A DNA stretch of 64,000 nt, from NCBI RefSeq assembly GCF_964199755.1, contig NC_133900.1:19073701-19137700 (forward strand), given 5' to 3'. This DNA comes from Larus michahellis. Lineage: Eukaryota > Chordata > Aves > Charadriiformes > Laridae. The notes below the pieces were generated by a model. That model saw nothing but the letters and a program-made list of their open reading frames with translations. It was not told the origin of the DNA and did no database searches. This document shows, piece by piece, positions 24,969 through 36,340 of the stretch; the stretch's first letter is position 1; each line of letters opens with the position of its first letter. Made by a program: the position numbers and the translations under genes.

Positions 24969-27531
24969 ATGACTCTACATATGTTACACCAGTATTAAAA
25001 TTATTCTAGAGAGTTCGAGAATATTTAATTTTTATTTTATATTTATGTACCTGAAAATTTTTTGCTAATGAAATTGATAAGAAAATTTTTAAAGACATTT
25101 CAAATGTACTTAACTTTTATTGTTAGTTCATGGCATCTTTGTAAAGGAAGGAAGGAACATATGCAGTGTAATGTTAATGAAGGTATCCCCCTTGTTCAAA
25201 AAACACAAAATCAAAACTGGAATCTTGGTGACTTAGGAACTCATGAAAAACAATGGAGAAATTCAGATTTACAAACTTGTTGTGAAGCTGGTTCTGTGGG
25301 TCTCTACACGTGCTCAGCCGGGGTTGTTACATGAGAACGGGAGCTCGTAAGCCACAGGACTATGGCTGGAATCAAGGAGAGAAAGAATTGGAACTATTGT
25401 GTCCTACATACCTTAGAAGTGCCATAGCAAATAGGACTGTGGCAGTTTTAATATGAATGTTTCCCTCATTAATATGCTTTTTAAACTACGAATATTTAAA
25501 GAAGAGAAATAAACTAAATTCCCAACTAAAATGTCCAGGAAGCAGTTTCCTGTTTGCCAGACAGCCCTAGCTGACAAAGACTTGATATTTAAGATGATAC
25601 TTGAGCAACTACGTGTGAAACGGCAAAATAAATGCCAGGAAAGAGGCCAAGTATGCAAAAAATAGGTACAGGATTTTTAAGTGTATTGCGTATTCATTTG
25701 TCATGCAGCAGCATTATGCATCATGTGCGTTCTCATTCCTAACTTAGGAAATTGTACAGTATTCCTATATATCCACACTTAGATGCAGGCAGCGGTGACT
25801 TGACATAGATGTGTTCATTCTTTCACTGTTGAGTCTCAGCATCACAGATGCCAGGAACCCCTCCATCCCTGGACCCTGATTCTCATAACAACTAACATAT
25901 CTAATGCATCTAACTGGATTCACAGAAGCACCTTATCCTGAAAATAGTCCCTTGATTTTCAAGTGCTTCACTGTTGTGAATCTTAGTCTTTATCAGTGCA
26001 TCACCATCTCTCAACTAGCAGCAGAGAGGTGACCCTCACTAGAAACGAACGATAGGAAAGAATGAAATACACACAGAGAAACAGAAAAATAAAGACAGGA
26101 CATAGAAGGATAAAGGGATCTTAACTGAAGTCAACTTTTTGTTATTGATAGTAAGTATCTCAAGCTACTTTACTGGAGTTGTATCAAGGGAGTGACACAT
26201 TCATAATTATGCTGCAAACATATTCTATGTACATGCACAGCTTATGCAATATTTTTACTGAAAATTTCCCTGCTTCTTTAATTTTGTGCCAGCTCTTTCT
26301 GGAGTCCTGTACTAACTATTGTCAAGGGAACTGTTTGTATTTAGTTCCCTGTAGAAGGGGGTGAGGATTACACTAAGACTTTAAGAAGAGGAGAGATAAC
26401 AAAGAAAAAAGGCAATAAAGAAGAGACATGGGAAAAAATAGAACATCCATAATCTTGTAGTTCTCAACCTTTTAAATCAGTCAAATAAGGATCAACAGTA
26501 ATTTAATATATTCTAAGACCAACAAGAGGTGACTTTTGGAAGGCTGCACCTTATAGAACTGGAACAGTCACTTTTTGTGAAAGCTTGTACAGTCCACGGC
26601 GAGTTTCTGAAACCATTTAATAAACAATAAACACAAGTTTGGTGTTTCTGAGTTTTGTACTGTGTCATAGAAGCTAACATTTCATTAGGTACCGTGACGC
26701 TTGGCAAGTACAGTCATGGAGCTAGCATAAAACCTCACCATAAAGAGACAGTTCAATTGCAAATAGGCTCATATTGACTATGCATGTATTATGTGGAGAA
26801 TTACTAGCTGGAGTGAACAGCAACTGCTGGCCAAATACCATAACAGTAGTAGAATTAACTAGGGAGGAGCAGGTACCTTTACTTTTTCAGGCCACAACTG
26901 CAGCACTGCATCACATTGTCCCATATTGCTAATTGCAGCATTACACAAGCATACCACAAACACTGAACCTCTCCATCATGAGTATCAGAAATAATGTTTA
27001 TGCCAGTAACTAATGTTTAACCCCCCACAATGAAACATGCTGCTTACGCTTGACAGGTTTTTGAAGACATGAAGACCTCAAAACACCTCAAAAACCCAAG
27101 TAAGTCAAGACCAGAGAACAGCGCAAATCTCTTTTTAGTCAGAAGAGATGATCAGATGATCCCATAAAAGATCCCGCTGCCCACAGAATGGATGAAAACA
27201 CCTGGCCAGTGATGCACACTGACGCAGATGATTCAGGGAGTGCACTTAACCTGCATGGGTTTCTTGGACAATGAAAGCTCACCAGGTTTACTGTGCCTGC
27301 ACAACAGATTTAGTAAGGAGTAGCAGAGCCTCTGATGTCAATTTTCAGTCCTATAGTGCATTAACTTCTACTGAAACACAAGATATCTGAAAGCTGTGGG
27401 AGAAAAAACCATGCAGTGTAGGGATACCAACCAGTGCCAGAGGTGAGAGGGGTCTCCTGGATACTCTTGGGACAAATGCAGGGGATCCAAGCTGGCATGA
27501 GATCTGCAGTGTCTGAGCCAATAGAAGACTA
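24969..27531. other. Non-coding spacer between two CR1 tails
   Basis: AT-rich, with no recognisable gene or repeat. Open frames up to 90 codons (25062-25334) show no protein similarity. A purine-rich patch lies at about 26370-26450. Confidence 0.6.
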
Positions 27532-27990
27532 AATCATGGAATCGTTTAGGTTGGAAAAGACCTTTCAGATCATCGAGTCCAACGGTTAGCCTAGCACTGC
27601 CAAGTTCACCACTAAACCATGTCCCTAAGCACCACATCTATACATCTTTTAAATACCTCCAAGGATGGTGACTCAACCACTTCCCTGGGCAGCCTGCTCC
27701 AATGTTTGACAACCCTTTCTGTGAAGATTTTTTTCCTAGTATCCAATCTAAACCTCCCCTGGCACAACTTGAGGCTGTTTCCTCTTGTCCCATCACCTGT
27801 TACCTGGGAAAAGAGACTGATCCCCACCTCGCTGCCACCTCCTTTCAGGTAGTTGTAGAGAGCGATAAGGTCTCCCCTCAGCCTCCTTTCCTCTGGGCTA
27901 AACAGCCCCAGTTCCCTCAGCCGCTCCTCATAAATCTTGTGCTCTAGAGCCTTCACCAGCTTCGTTGTCCTCCTGAACAACAGCTCCAGG
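27532..27990 (-). mobile_element. 5'-truncated CR1 LINE (ORF2 tail + 3' UTR), minus strand
   Basis: A CR1 fragment of about 459 bases whose 3' end is at the low coordinate (AATCATGGAATCG at 27532-27544, complement of the CR1 terminal repeat, one unit only). It contains the C-terminal region of ORF2 followed by a 3' UTR of about 80 bases. The 5' boundary is set at 27990 because similarity to the CR1 protein begins near the [16 protein letters not shown] block and stops upstream of it. The sequence type differs from the plus-strand copy (longer, different 3' UTR), so the two belong to different CR1 subfamilies and are independent insertions. Confidence 0.93.
27612..27989 (-). pseudogene. CR1 ORF2 C-terminal fragment (reverse-transcriptase tail region)
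   Basis: 125 codons plus a TAG stop, uninterrupted by frameshift or nonsense change. The open frame runs on upstream into host sequence up to 28046. Recognisable family blocks in order are [20 protein letters not shown], then [11 protein letters not shown], then [20 protein letters not shown] and [16 protein letters not shown], and the end LRDMV. This is the region after the reverse-transcriptase catalytic core of CR1 ORF2, and the catalytic residues and the endonuclease domain are absent. An intact frame over 125 codons is plausible for a fairly young copy without any selection. It is not a host gene, although automatic pipelines may call it a hypothetical protein. Confidence 0.9.
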
Positions 27991-29998
27991 AAGTAGAAGA
28001 GGGAAGATGGAGTTAGATAGAGAAAAGTGACACAACAGAGTTGCAACTTGCTCTGGAAAGAGGGAAGAGTGTGTCAAAATTCACACAGGCGTTGTAAGCC
28101 TGAATGACGGGGAAGACGCTGAAATCGCTGATGGACATGTAAGAGGAGATGTCAGGAAAAAGAGAGGTGCACCTATGAAGAAGAAGTAGATCTAAGCCAG
28201 CATATTGAATGCAGCTAAAACAGAACAAGGGCATAGGAAAGGTAAGACTGTGTTAAGACCTAAGGCAAGAAGGCCTTCTCCTGGGACCAAGGAAGCATGG
28301 GAGGGGAACAGAAATAGAAGTAGGAGCAAAATTTTCATATCTATTCAGAGAAGTAAAGCACTAAAAGCAGAAGTTATATTTTGGTCCTGAACTGTTAAAT
28401 CCATTATAGATAACTGTATTTGGTAAAGAATAAAGTTTTATTATGTACTGAATTCTTTTAAAAATTACTCTTGGGACAGCCAGATATTCACGACAAAGTC
28501 CTATACAGAAATGTGCTTGACGCATCATAACATACTAACACCGAGAAGCTGTCTAGATGGCAATCTAGGGACATTGACCTTGGATGTCTTAGCTGATGGC
28601 TCCAGAGGCAGGTAAGGTACCTACCTCCATGGGTAGGTAAATCTGAGTTTGAGCTTAGGAGGTCTGAAATCTGCTATGGTGAACATCTGGAACCGAAGAG
28701 ACAGGTGCTGAATCTATATTACATTTTGAAAATTGCCTGAAATATAGGTGGTAATAACAGAATTCTAGCAGCATGGGGTTTGGTGCCCATATCTCTCATA
28801 GCAAATACAAACCTAGGGGATAGAGAATTGCTCAGCTGTGGACTTAATGCTAGACAAACAATAGAAAAGGAGGAGGAATCCCAGGAAACATGAATCACAG
28901 CAGGGCTGAGATCACACTGGGGGAGGAAGCAGTTCACAAAAATTGTTGTTCCAATATATGTACCTTTCAGTTGAAAATAAATTTCTTCCTAACTTGTATT
29001 CATTGCTTGCCTGCCATGTGTTTAGTTTTACTTTTTGCTTTGCTCTTTCTCAAGTGTTATAAGGAAAAATAAGAGTACCTGAAGTCCAGTGAACATAAAC
29101 TGTGATATGCAAGTTTGAGGCCTTAATTTCAAAGACTAGCTACACAGAAGACAGATATGGGTTATCTGGAAAAGTGTTACAGGAATAAGGTAAGTAGATG
29201 TTGTATACAGGAATAATGAGAGGGTCATCAAAACCTATCTTAAAATTCAGTAGGAATTTTCTCCCTATTATCACTGAATGACTACTCCAGAACCTTGGAC
29301 CACTAGAAACCTCCTTTGAATCTCTACCCTAGAGTTCCTCAAGGCCTTTAAGATCTAAATTTCCTTTATAAAGTCTAACACAGATTAAACATTAACAGTT
29401 CTCACTTAATCTCTACAGTTGGCTAACCTCCGTGATGTGTCCGTCTTTGCCTGTTGGCCTATCTTCCCCTTTCAGATATTACCCTAATGGTCTCTTTTAA
29501 CTTATTATTTATCTATGAAGCCTGAGGATCATCCTAAAAGCTTTTCTGTTTACATAGAAATAATTTCTAGATGTGCAAGCAATCAGTATTTTCAGTTTAC
29601 GTTAATTTTTTCCATGCTTTAAAGTGAAGCAATGGACTCATTTCTTAACCTCTCATTTAACTGAATTCTTAATCAGGCGATCAAAGTTGTCTGACAGTTC
29701 CTTGTGTGGTGCATTTTTAACGACTGACCTTCTACCACATGCTTATTACTTTCACCAACTATACTGGTTATGCCATGATCTGGTAAGGAAACTTATACAA
29801 AAATATGTCTGGGTCCCATCATTACTTGTAGTATTTTTCTTCTGATCAACATCTGGAAATTACATAATAACGTTAACTCCTGGGAACATTTATTCTTGTA
29901 ATAACATCATGGAGACTTTACATATCCAAGTCTGATACTTGCCATGTGGTGGCTGGAAAGGTGAACTGAAATTTTTTTTATAAGGATGACAAGAGACC
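27991..29998. other. Non-coding sequence, nothing recognised
   Basis: Moderately purine-leaning around 28030-28350, otherwise AT-rich. A donor-like AAG/GTAAGT lies at 29199/29200 without a convincing acceptor partner. No gene or transposon is recognised. Confidence 0.55.
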
Positions 29999-30160
29999 AT
30001 GGAATATCTTAAAGGAAAAAAGGAAAAGAGGAAGAAAAGAGAAGGTACGAAGAAAGCAAGGAAGATTTCAGAACAGTTACTGAGAAAAACAGGCAGAGGA
30101 ATCAGAAAGAAAGCAAGCAAGCAAACTGGTGAAGAAAAAAAAATAAACAATGAGCAAGAT
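29999..30160 (+). other. Purine-rich tract
   Basis: Almost entirely A and G on the plus strand from about 29999 to 30070, with an (AAGC)n-like stretch near 30106-30124 and a poly(A) patch at about 30135-30144. Open frames in both directions through it (up to 95 codons on the minus strand) are products of the low-complexity composition. Confidence 0.7.
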
Positions 30161-30660
30161 TTCTCCTTGGTCTCCATTTCAGGGTTAGAAGGGAGGGGGT
30201 TCTTCCTGTAATTCTCTGTAGTTCAAAGGCTGTCAGAATCAATATACAGGGGAAGAGAAGATACGTCAGATGGTGCAATACTTTGCCTAAGTATTCTACA
30301 AAGGCTTGGCCCATTTTACAAACACTAGGGCATTGTCTTTAAGCAACCCTAAAACTCTGGCTTATTCAACTCTATAGTGCTGGCCCAAGAAGATGACAGT
30401 CCTGTAGGTTGGAAGAACACAGCTTTGCCTGAGTGGCTGCTACTAGATACCTCATCTGCTCTTGAGGAGACTTCAGATAACCTTTTCTAAAGTGTCTAGA
30501 CGCCACTTGCTATAAGGAAAACAAGGATTTTTAGGCAGTGTGTGGACTACTTAAATACAGGGACACTTGCATCCTACCAGCCATATGGATATGTGGATCC
30601 AGACTGTGATGAGCTTTGGCTTTAGTTCATTACCTGGCTTAACCACGAGTATAAACATAA
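30161..30660. other. Non-coding sequence, nothing recognised
   Basis: Mixed composition between two purine-rich tracts. No element or gene is recognised. Confidence 0.5.
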
Positions 30661-31190
30661 TCTTGGAGTGGAAGATAAGAAAATCAAATGAGTGAAGATC
30701 TTATGCAGATAAATTAGAGGTTGTAGAAATATGACAAAAGGCAGAGCTCAATAGACAGGGTGATATAAGGCAAAATAAGCTGATTACTAAAGAAGAAAAA
30801 TTTGCAGCTAGTAGACCATGAAGAAAAGAAGGGTCAGCTAAGTCCCACATCAAGAAGAGACAATGACCAAGACTGTAAGTGAGGGAACTGATCCAGAACT
30901 ACAAATAAAAATGGTCACGTCAATGAAAAGGAGCAAGATGAGGCAAGGTGCAAAGCTAAATAAAAGCTAAGTAACAAAAAGTGAAGGGAAATGGCAAAGA
31001 AAAGGGAGCTCAAAGAGTCAAACTCATTGAAGAAGAGAGAAAGAAAAAGACAGCTGAAACTACAATGGGACCGTGAAATGTAAGAGAGCCATCATTAGTT
31101 ATCAGTGTCTGAGAAGGCATAGAAAAAGAAATGAAAATGATGTCTGACCTACTATGAAAAATAGAGACAGTATTAATTTTAAAAGAAAAG
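30661..31190 (-). other. C-poor, purine-rich tract
   Basis: The plus strand is A- and G-rich and C-poor; for example 30961-31020 contains 6 C. Read on the minus strand it is T- and C-rich and G-poor, like the tract at 1481-1830 and the ancient LINE at 50920-52295. An old LINE remnant on the minus strand is possible, but no motif or 3' UTR landmark is seen. Confidence 0.5.
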
Positions 31191-33760
31191 AATTAATCTG
31201 GCCGTATATAGCCAGTGTACTAATAGGACTGGTACCATTCATCTTATACACTCATTAGTATGAGTAGTATCTAAACACAGGTATTATTGTATCTGTCTAG
31301 TACAATATTACCAGGCAACTTATTTAACCATATAATTCAGGATGAATATTCTAAGAAAATTTCAGATTCTCTAGAAGAAAAACTAAACTGAGTTTGCAAT
31401 ACTCTGGTTTATATATCTGTTCCTAGAGACACCATTTAATCAGATTTGTCTCAAATATTAATTTTATATGAATGAGTTTCATAAAAATACAGGTAATTGA
31501 AATATACTCAAATGGATAGGGATGATTTCTCCTTCTCCATCAGAAGGTAAAGTACTTCTAGTTTTAGAAAAGATGCTAAAAAAATCTACTCCAAATATTG
31601 GAACCTGGAAGTGAAATAGACTATAATTGACTATTTCAATTTTTAAATGAGAAAATTAGTGGTAGTTATAGCAAAAATAGCAGCATAACATTTTTCTTTA
31701 CTTTTTCAGTTTAAATAATGTAATTTGTTAGTTCAAACACAGCCAAAGTCGAAGATATTTACATTAAAAGTATGAGGCTAAATTGCCAGTATAGAGAGAT
31801 ACAAGTCCAACGAAGTCATGCAAAAACATGCATACTTGCTATGGAACTAGCCCATCTTTTCAACTGGATGGCGGCTCTTTAAATCAATACTCTACGCACA
31901 GCGCACAGTTGGATGTTCAGTCACTGGAATTTCTCACTACAGGTGGGAAAGCTAGAATTTTTATGACGTTCTTTCATTATTTTTCTTAGCCCTTTCTTCT
32001 CCTAAACTGGACTGAAAGACCTATATCTATCTCAGTATGGAATAAAACATACGACAAATTAAGAAAGCTCAGTTGTGAGACTGACCCTCCCTCTCCCAAG
32101 CCTGATAGTTCAGACCGCACACTTGTGTTTCTACTTCTGTGCTACCACCAAAGAATAAGATGGGTCAAAGCGTGAATCTGTGTGTCGCTGAACACTATGA
32201 ACACTAGCCTTCACAGGTTTTCATTTCTGACTTCTAAACCACGGAACATCCATCATATGACATAGATCAAGCTCCAAGTCAAATTAAAAGTTATATATAA
32301 ATTTTTCCTTTTGTCTTTACACGGAACTCTTCATGTCATCTACTCTGTACATGTACAACTCATTCTTATGACCTGCAAAACACATGCATAACATGTATAT
32401 TGCTATGACTCATATCACGGTAGTCCAAGAGCTACCACGTACTTAAAAAAATAATTAATTTTAAATCAGAGGTAATATATGTTTCAGTGTATCCATGTCA
32501 GACTTGTACACAGAATTCAGGTGCAAAACTGTTCTCCCTTTGCTCCAGGTCTTGTCATAGATGTGTATTTTATCTGCCTATTTTGTGGTGCAGCAGAATG
32601 AGAATTCTTCATGTGGCTGTAACAGCCCCAAGGAGTTACAAACACAGCCACGGTCAGAATGAGGTCAGGTTATTCCACATCCCTTTTTTCTGGTACATCA
32701 GCAGCAGGAAAAACATATGGCTTAACAGACATTAAGTCATATTGCTCATTCTAAACTTAGTCTTCTATTTCTGCCACACGTGGAAAGTTCCACATGTAAT
32801 AAATGTCAAGAGCCCTTGCATTGCCCCTAATTTTTGAAAATTCTTCCACTTGTTCAGGAAGCTGAAGCAGGAGAGACACGGACTAAAGCCTGTGCACTCT
32901 GACACAAAAGCACTCAAAGACTTGTATTTTTCTTCAGGCTGCAAAGAAATGAATTTACTCACTACAGCATCCCAGAGAAGAGAACTATAATCAGATGTGA
33001 AATGCCCCCAGTTTTTTATTGACACCATTGATCACATACCCATAATAAACTAAAAAGACCGCATTTGGGCTCCTTTTCTCATAGCACGTTATGAACTAAC
33101 CCTGAAGTCATCCTGAAGATCACACTTGGTGCCAAGAGAGACAGGAAGCGTTAAAAGGCAGACTGAGGTGTAGTGGGTACTTCTACATTGTCCCCAGCAC
33201 AGCCCTGCCGAGCACAGCTGGTGGAGCAGCACACCTCCAGGCATGGCCAGGTAACCTCACCACAAGCCACGGACTTCTGCGCACAAGCTCTACAGATGGA
33301 AAGCAGGCAGCTGGTGGATTTTTCAGTATGCAGAGATCCTTTGGACATATATGAAGAGACACAACTTGGAAGTAAATTAAGGCAGACGCTATACGGATTA
33401 GTAAGAGAGAGGGTGCGAGAACCTTCTTCAGCATTCCAGCACTGAACTTAGAGGGAATGTTTCGGCTTGGACTAAAAACTGTTTATAGAGAGCTAGGATC
33501 ACAAGCCCATTTATCATTATACTGGCAAGTGCTCCCTCTGCATTCAAAAGGAATGGGGGAGTTTCACCAGAAAATGTGCTGTGCCTTCTGCAGTGTCCTC
33601 TGGGACAGCATGGCCCTTTACTCTTACTCAGAAAAATGCCTTAAAACCCTTTTATATTATATACGCTTCACTGGGAGTGTCACATAGTCATTCAAGAGGA
33701 AAGGAAAAAAAAAAAGATAATTAAAAGGACATTCATATATCACTTTAAAAAAATATTTAT

Positions 33761-33774
33761 ATGTATGCATACAT
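33761..33774. repeat. Perfect 14-bp palindrome
   Basis: ATGTATGCATACAT reads the same on both strands. It contains the ATGCAT core. It may be chance, or a dimeric transcription-factor site. Confidence 0.7.
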
Positions 33775-34795
33775 CTTCAGAGTATTTTTATTGGAAATAT
33801 AATTACTAAAATCAAGACCTACTGATGTCACTCCACCCAAAGGTGGAATTGTCATTGACTTCAACAGGATATTTGCCTGAATAAGGCCACAGGAATTAGA
33901 TTCAATACAACTAAAGCTATAAAATATTCCCTCACCTAAATAAAAATGTAAAAAAGCTGCTACCACTACCATCACAGTGTATTATTCCAGGTCTGTGCTA
34001 CCGGACCGTTATTATGCCTGTGCAGATAGTTGCAGGGGAAACAGTGCTCTACGTTCTCTTCTACCAAAGCAGATCTCTGCAGGTAATTTTAATGGGGCTG
34101 TTAATAACCTGGCAACCATCCCAGCCAGATGTAGCACATTTAAACATTGTCCTTACAGCTTTGTCAGAACTGTTGACATTGCATGTCAGTAATGGAAAAT
34201 TGCCACTGCACCAAACAACCATCTTCATTATATGGAATCACATTGTTAATCTACAGCCAAATGCAACTTGAGGCGGAAAGAGAGTTTAGATTGCACCCAT
34301 CTGTATACTATCACTCCAGGTGGCAGGTCGTTCTTCAGGATTAGAGATTGAATCAGTCTTTCCATCATCAATAAGCCCTCCTCCACAACAAGTGCCTGTC
34401 AATCCAATATTTTACTTTCAGCACCGTGAGGACCGCACAGCATGGTAATGAAATTTCTCTGTAAGTAGACCACGGGGATCTATACCAGAGAGATACATCT
34501 CTTTAAAAAGTGCAGGGAAATCAGACAGCGTGCTGCACAATCTGGACAGTAACTCGGTTTCAAGCACCACCCTAACTGTTTTATCTGTTTAGGGACAAGA
34601 TCTACCAGATAAAACAGCATTTTAATGCTGGGTTATTTCATTTTTTGTAGCAATTAGTATTGGGTGATTATTTCCCATTTGGAAAGGTTTGACAGCCTCA
34701 GAAAATATATCCATTTCTGAAATAAAACAAGCTTGTTCGTATAAAGCTTCTACACTTAACATTTCTCATCACATATTACAAGTATGACCTTGGCT

Positions 34796-34809
34796 AAAAA
34801 AAAAAAAAA
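34796..34809. repeat. A14 homopolymer
   Basis: Uninterrupted A run followed by TATTTC. No element body is recognised upstream. Confidence 0.9.
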
Positions 34810-35320
34810 TATTTCAAATTGCCCACGATTAAAATTTACCGGATATTATCTATTATGGTCTTTTCAAAATGCAACTTAGCCTCTTCCAGCAGCAACTGGA
34901 ATTTCTTCAAAGCCCACTTGTTACTTGCAGTAGGCATTTTGTCACATTGAGAAGTCTTCTGCCTCCTTAAATTACCTGTCTTGCTTTTACGTATTTATAA
35001 TACGACTCTAACCCTGGTCCCTAGTCACCATCACCAAGACTTTCTGTAATCAGTTGGAATGATTATGTCAATACTTTAGGCATTTTGACTTTCTGATGAT
35101 AGGTTTACTATAAAAATATAAACTATAAAAACATTTACAGACACACTAGCTGCAACTCATGTACTTCAATTATTACAAATGAAACTACTTTTGCAACAAA
35201 AATACCATGAGTGGAAAATTCTCATATTGTAACAGGCATCTAGCTTTTTAAAAGTATATTATACGTATTCATTCATTCCCACTTGGTTATATTATAGATA
35301 TTAAATTCAGTTCCCCCTGC

Positions 35321-35335
35321 TTTTTTTTTTTTTTT
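35321..35335. repeat. T15 homopolymer
   Basis: The longest homopolymer seen in the window, preceded by CCCCCTGC. Confidence 0.9.
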
Positions 35336-36340
35336 AAGTGTTCATGTTTTAACTGAAAATGGATAGTTACAGCACATTCTTTCAAAGCATATGGAAATAA
35401 GAATAAATGCATTGTTCAGTTTTTCACAGTCTATTGTTAATTTTGGTAGGTTATACATTTGTTAAACACCTAACAAGCTCAAGCTAACAATTATGATAAT
35501 TTAGTAGAAATGACTATGTGACATTGTCACAGAAACTGCTGAAAATAGGAAAGCAAATGAAACAGAAGACATTTCAGCTATGGTGGAACAGAAACAAAAG
35601 ACAGACTCTAAAAACAGAATTTCTGGAGCAGTAGGACTGGTAGAAATATGTCTTTTACCTCAGCACATCATTTGGTTTTGGTTAATCATACCTGCAAACA
35701 AAGGAAAGGTATTTGTTTACAAATATAATTCCTTAGGAAACAGATAATTTGATTCTTATCAATCTATTACTGTTGTATTACCCAGCAAAACAAAGGACCC
35801 AATGTCAGTGGTCAGCTGAGGTTTTTTTCTGACCAGTCTCCTTTTTATTATACTGACAGTGGGTCTGACTGATGACACTATTTCCTTTCTGACTACATGG
35901 ACTATAGTCCGGTACCCATGGAGGGGGCTCAGCCTATAGGACTACAGTGGAGTAAATCAGGAATCCCTGCTTGGGATTGAGAATCAGTAAATGCCCCACC
36001 AGTGGCACCTGTTAAGCCCACCCTGCACTAAGAGGAATAGAATGATTCATCTCTTCATTCTGTGATCTTTTTATCAGAAATATCAGACTCAGTAAACTAT
36101 CAGCATGGACTTGAATTTTATCTGAAGGATAAAGTCCAAAATATGGAACTTTTCTCCCATATTCCTCTGTCATTTTATCATTTATAAAATAATAAGGCCA
36201 TATCCTTTGGTATATCCTCTTATTTTTTCTTGGAGGTAAACTAAAATGATGCCATGAAAGGAAACATGACATGAAAAAACACAACTCTAACTCATAAAAA
36301 GAAAAGTTTTTGTGGCTAGAACTCAAAACTTCTATCTGTT

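Larger units (their letters stand above)
31191..36340. other. AT-rich non-coding sequence
   Basis: No gene or identified repeat. Homopolymers lie at 34796-34809 and 35321-35335, and a perfect 14-bp palindrome at 33761-33774. Short open frames have no recognisable similarity. Confidence 0.6.

Noticed and set aside
29890..30314. Frames of 70-95 codons on both strands
   Set aside because: They arise from a purine-rich low-complexity tract that lacks stop codons by composition.
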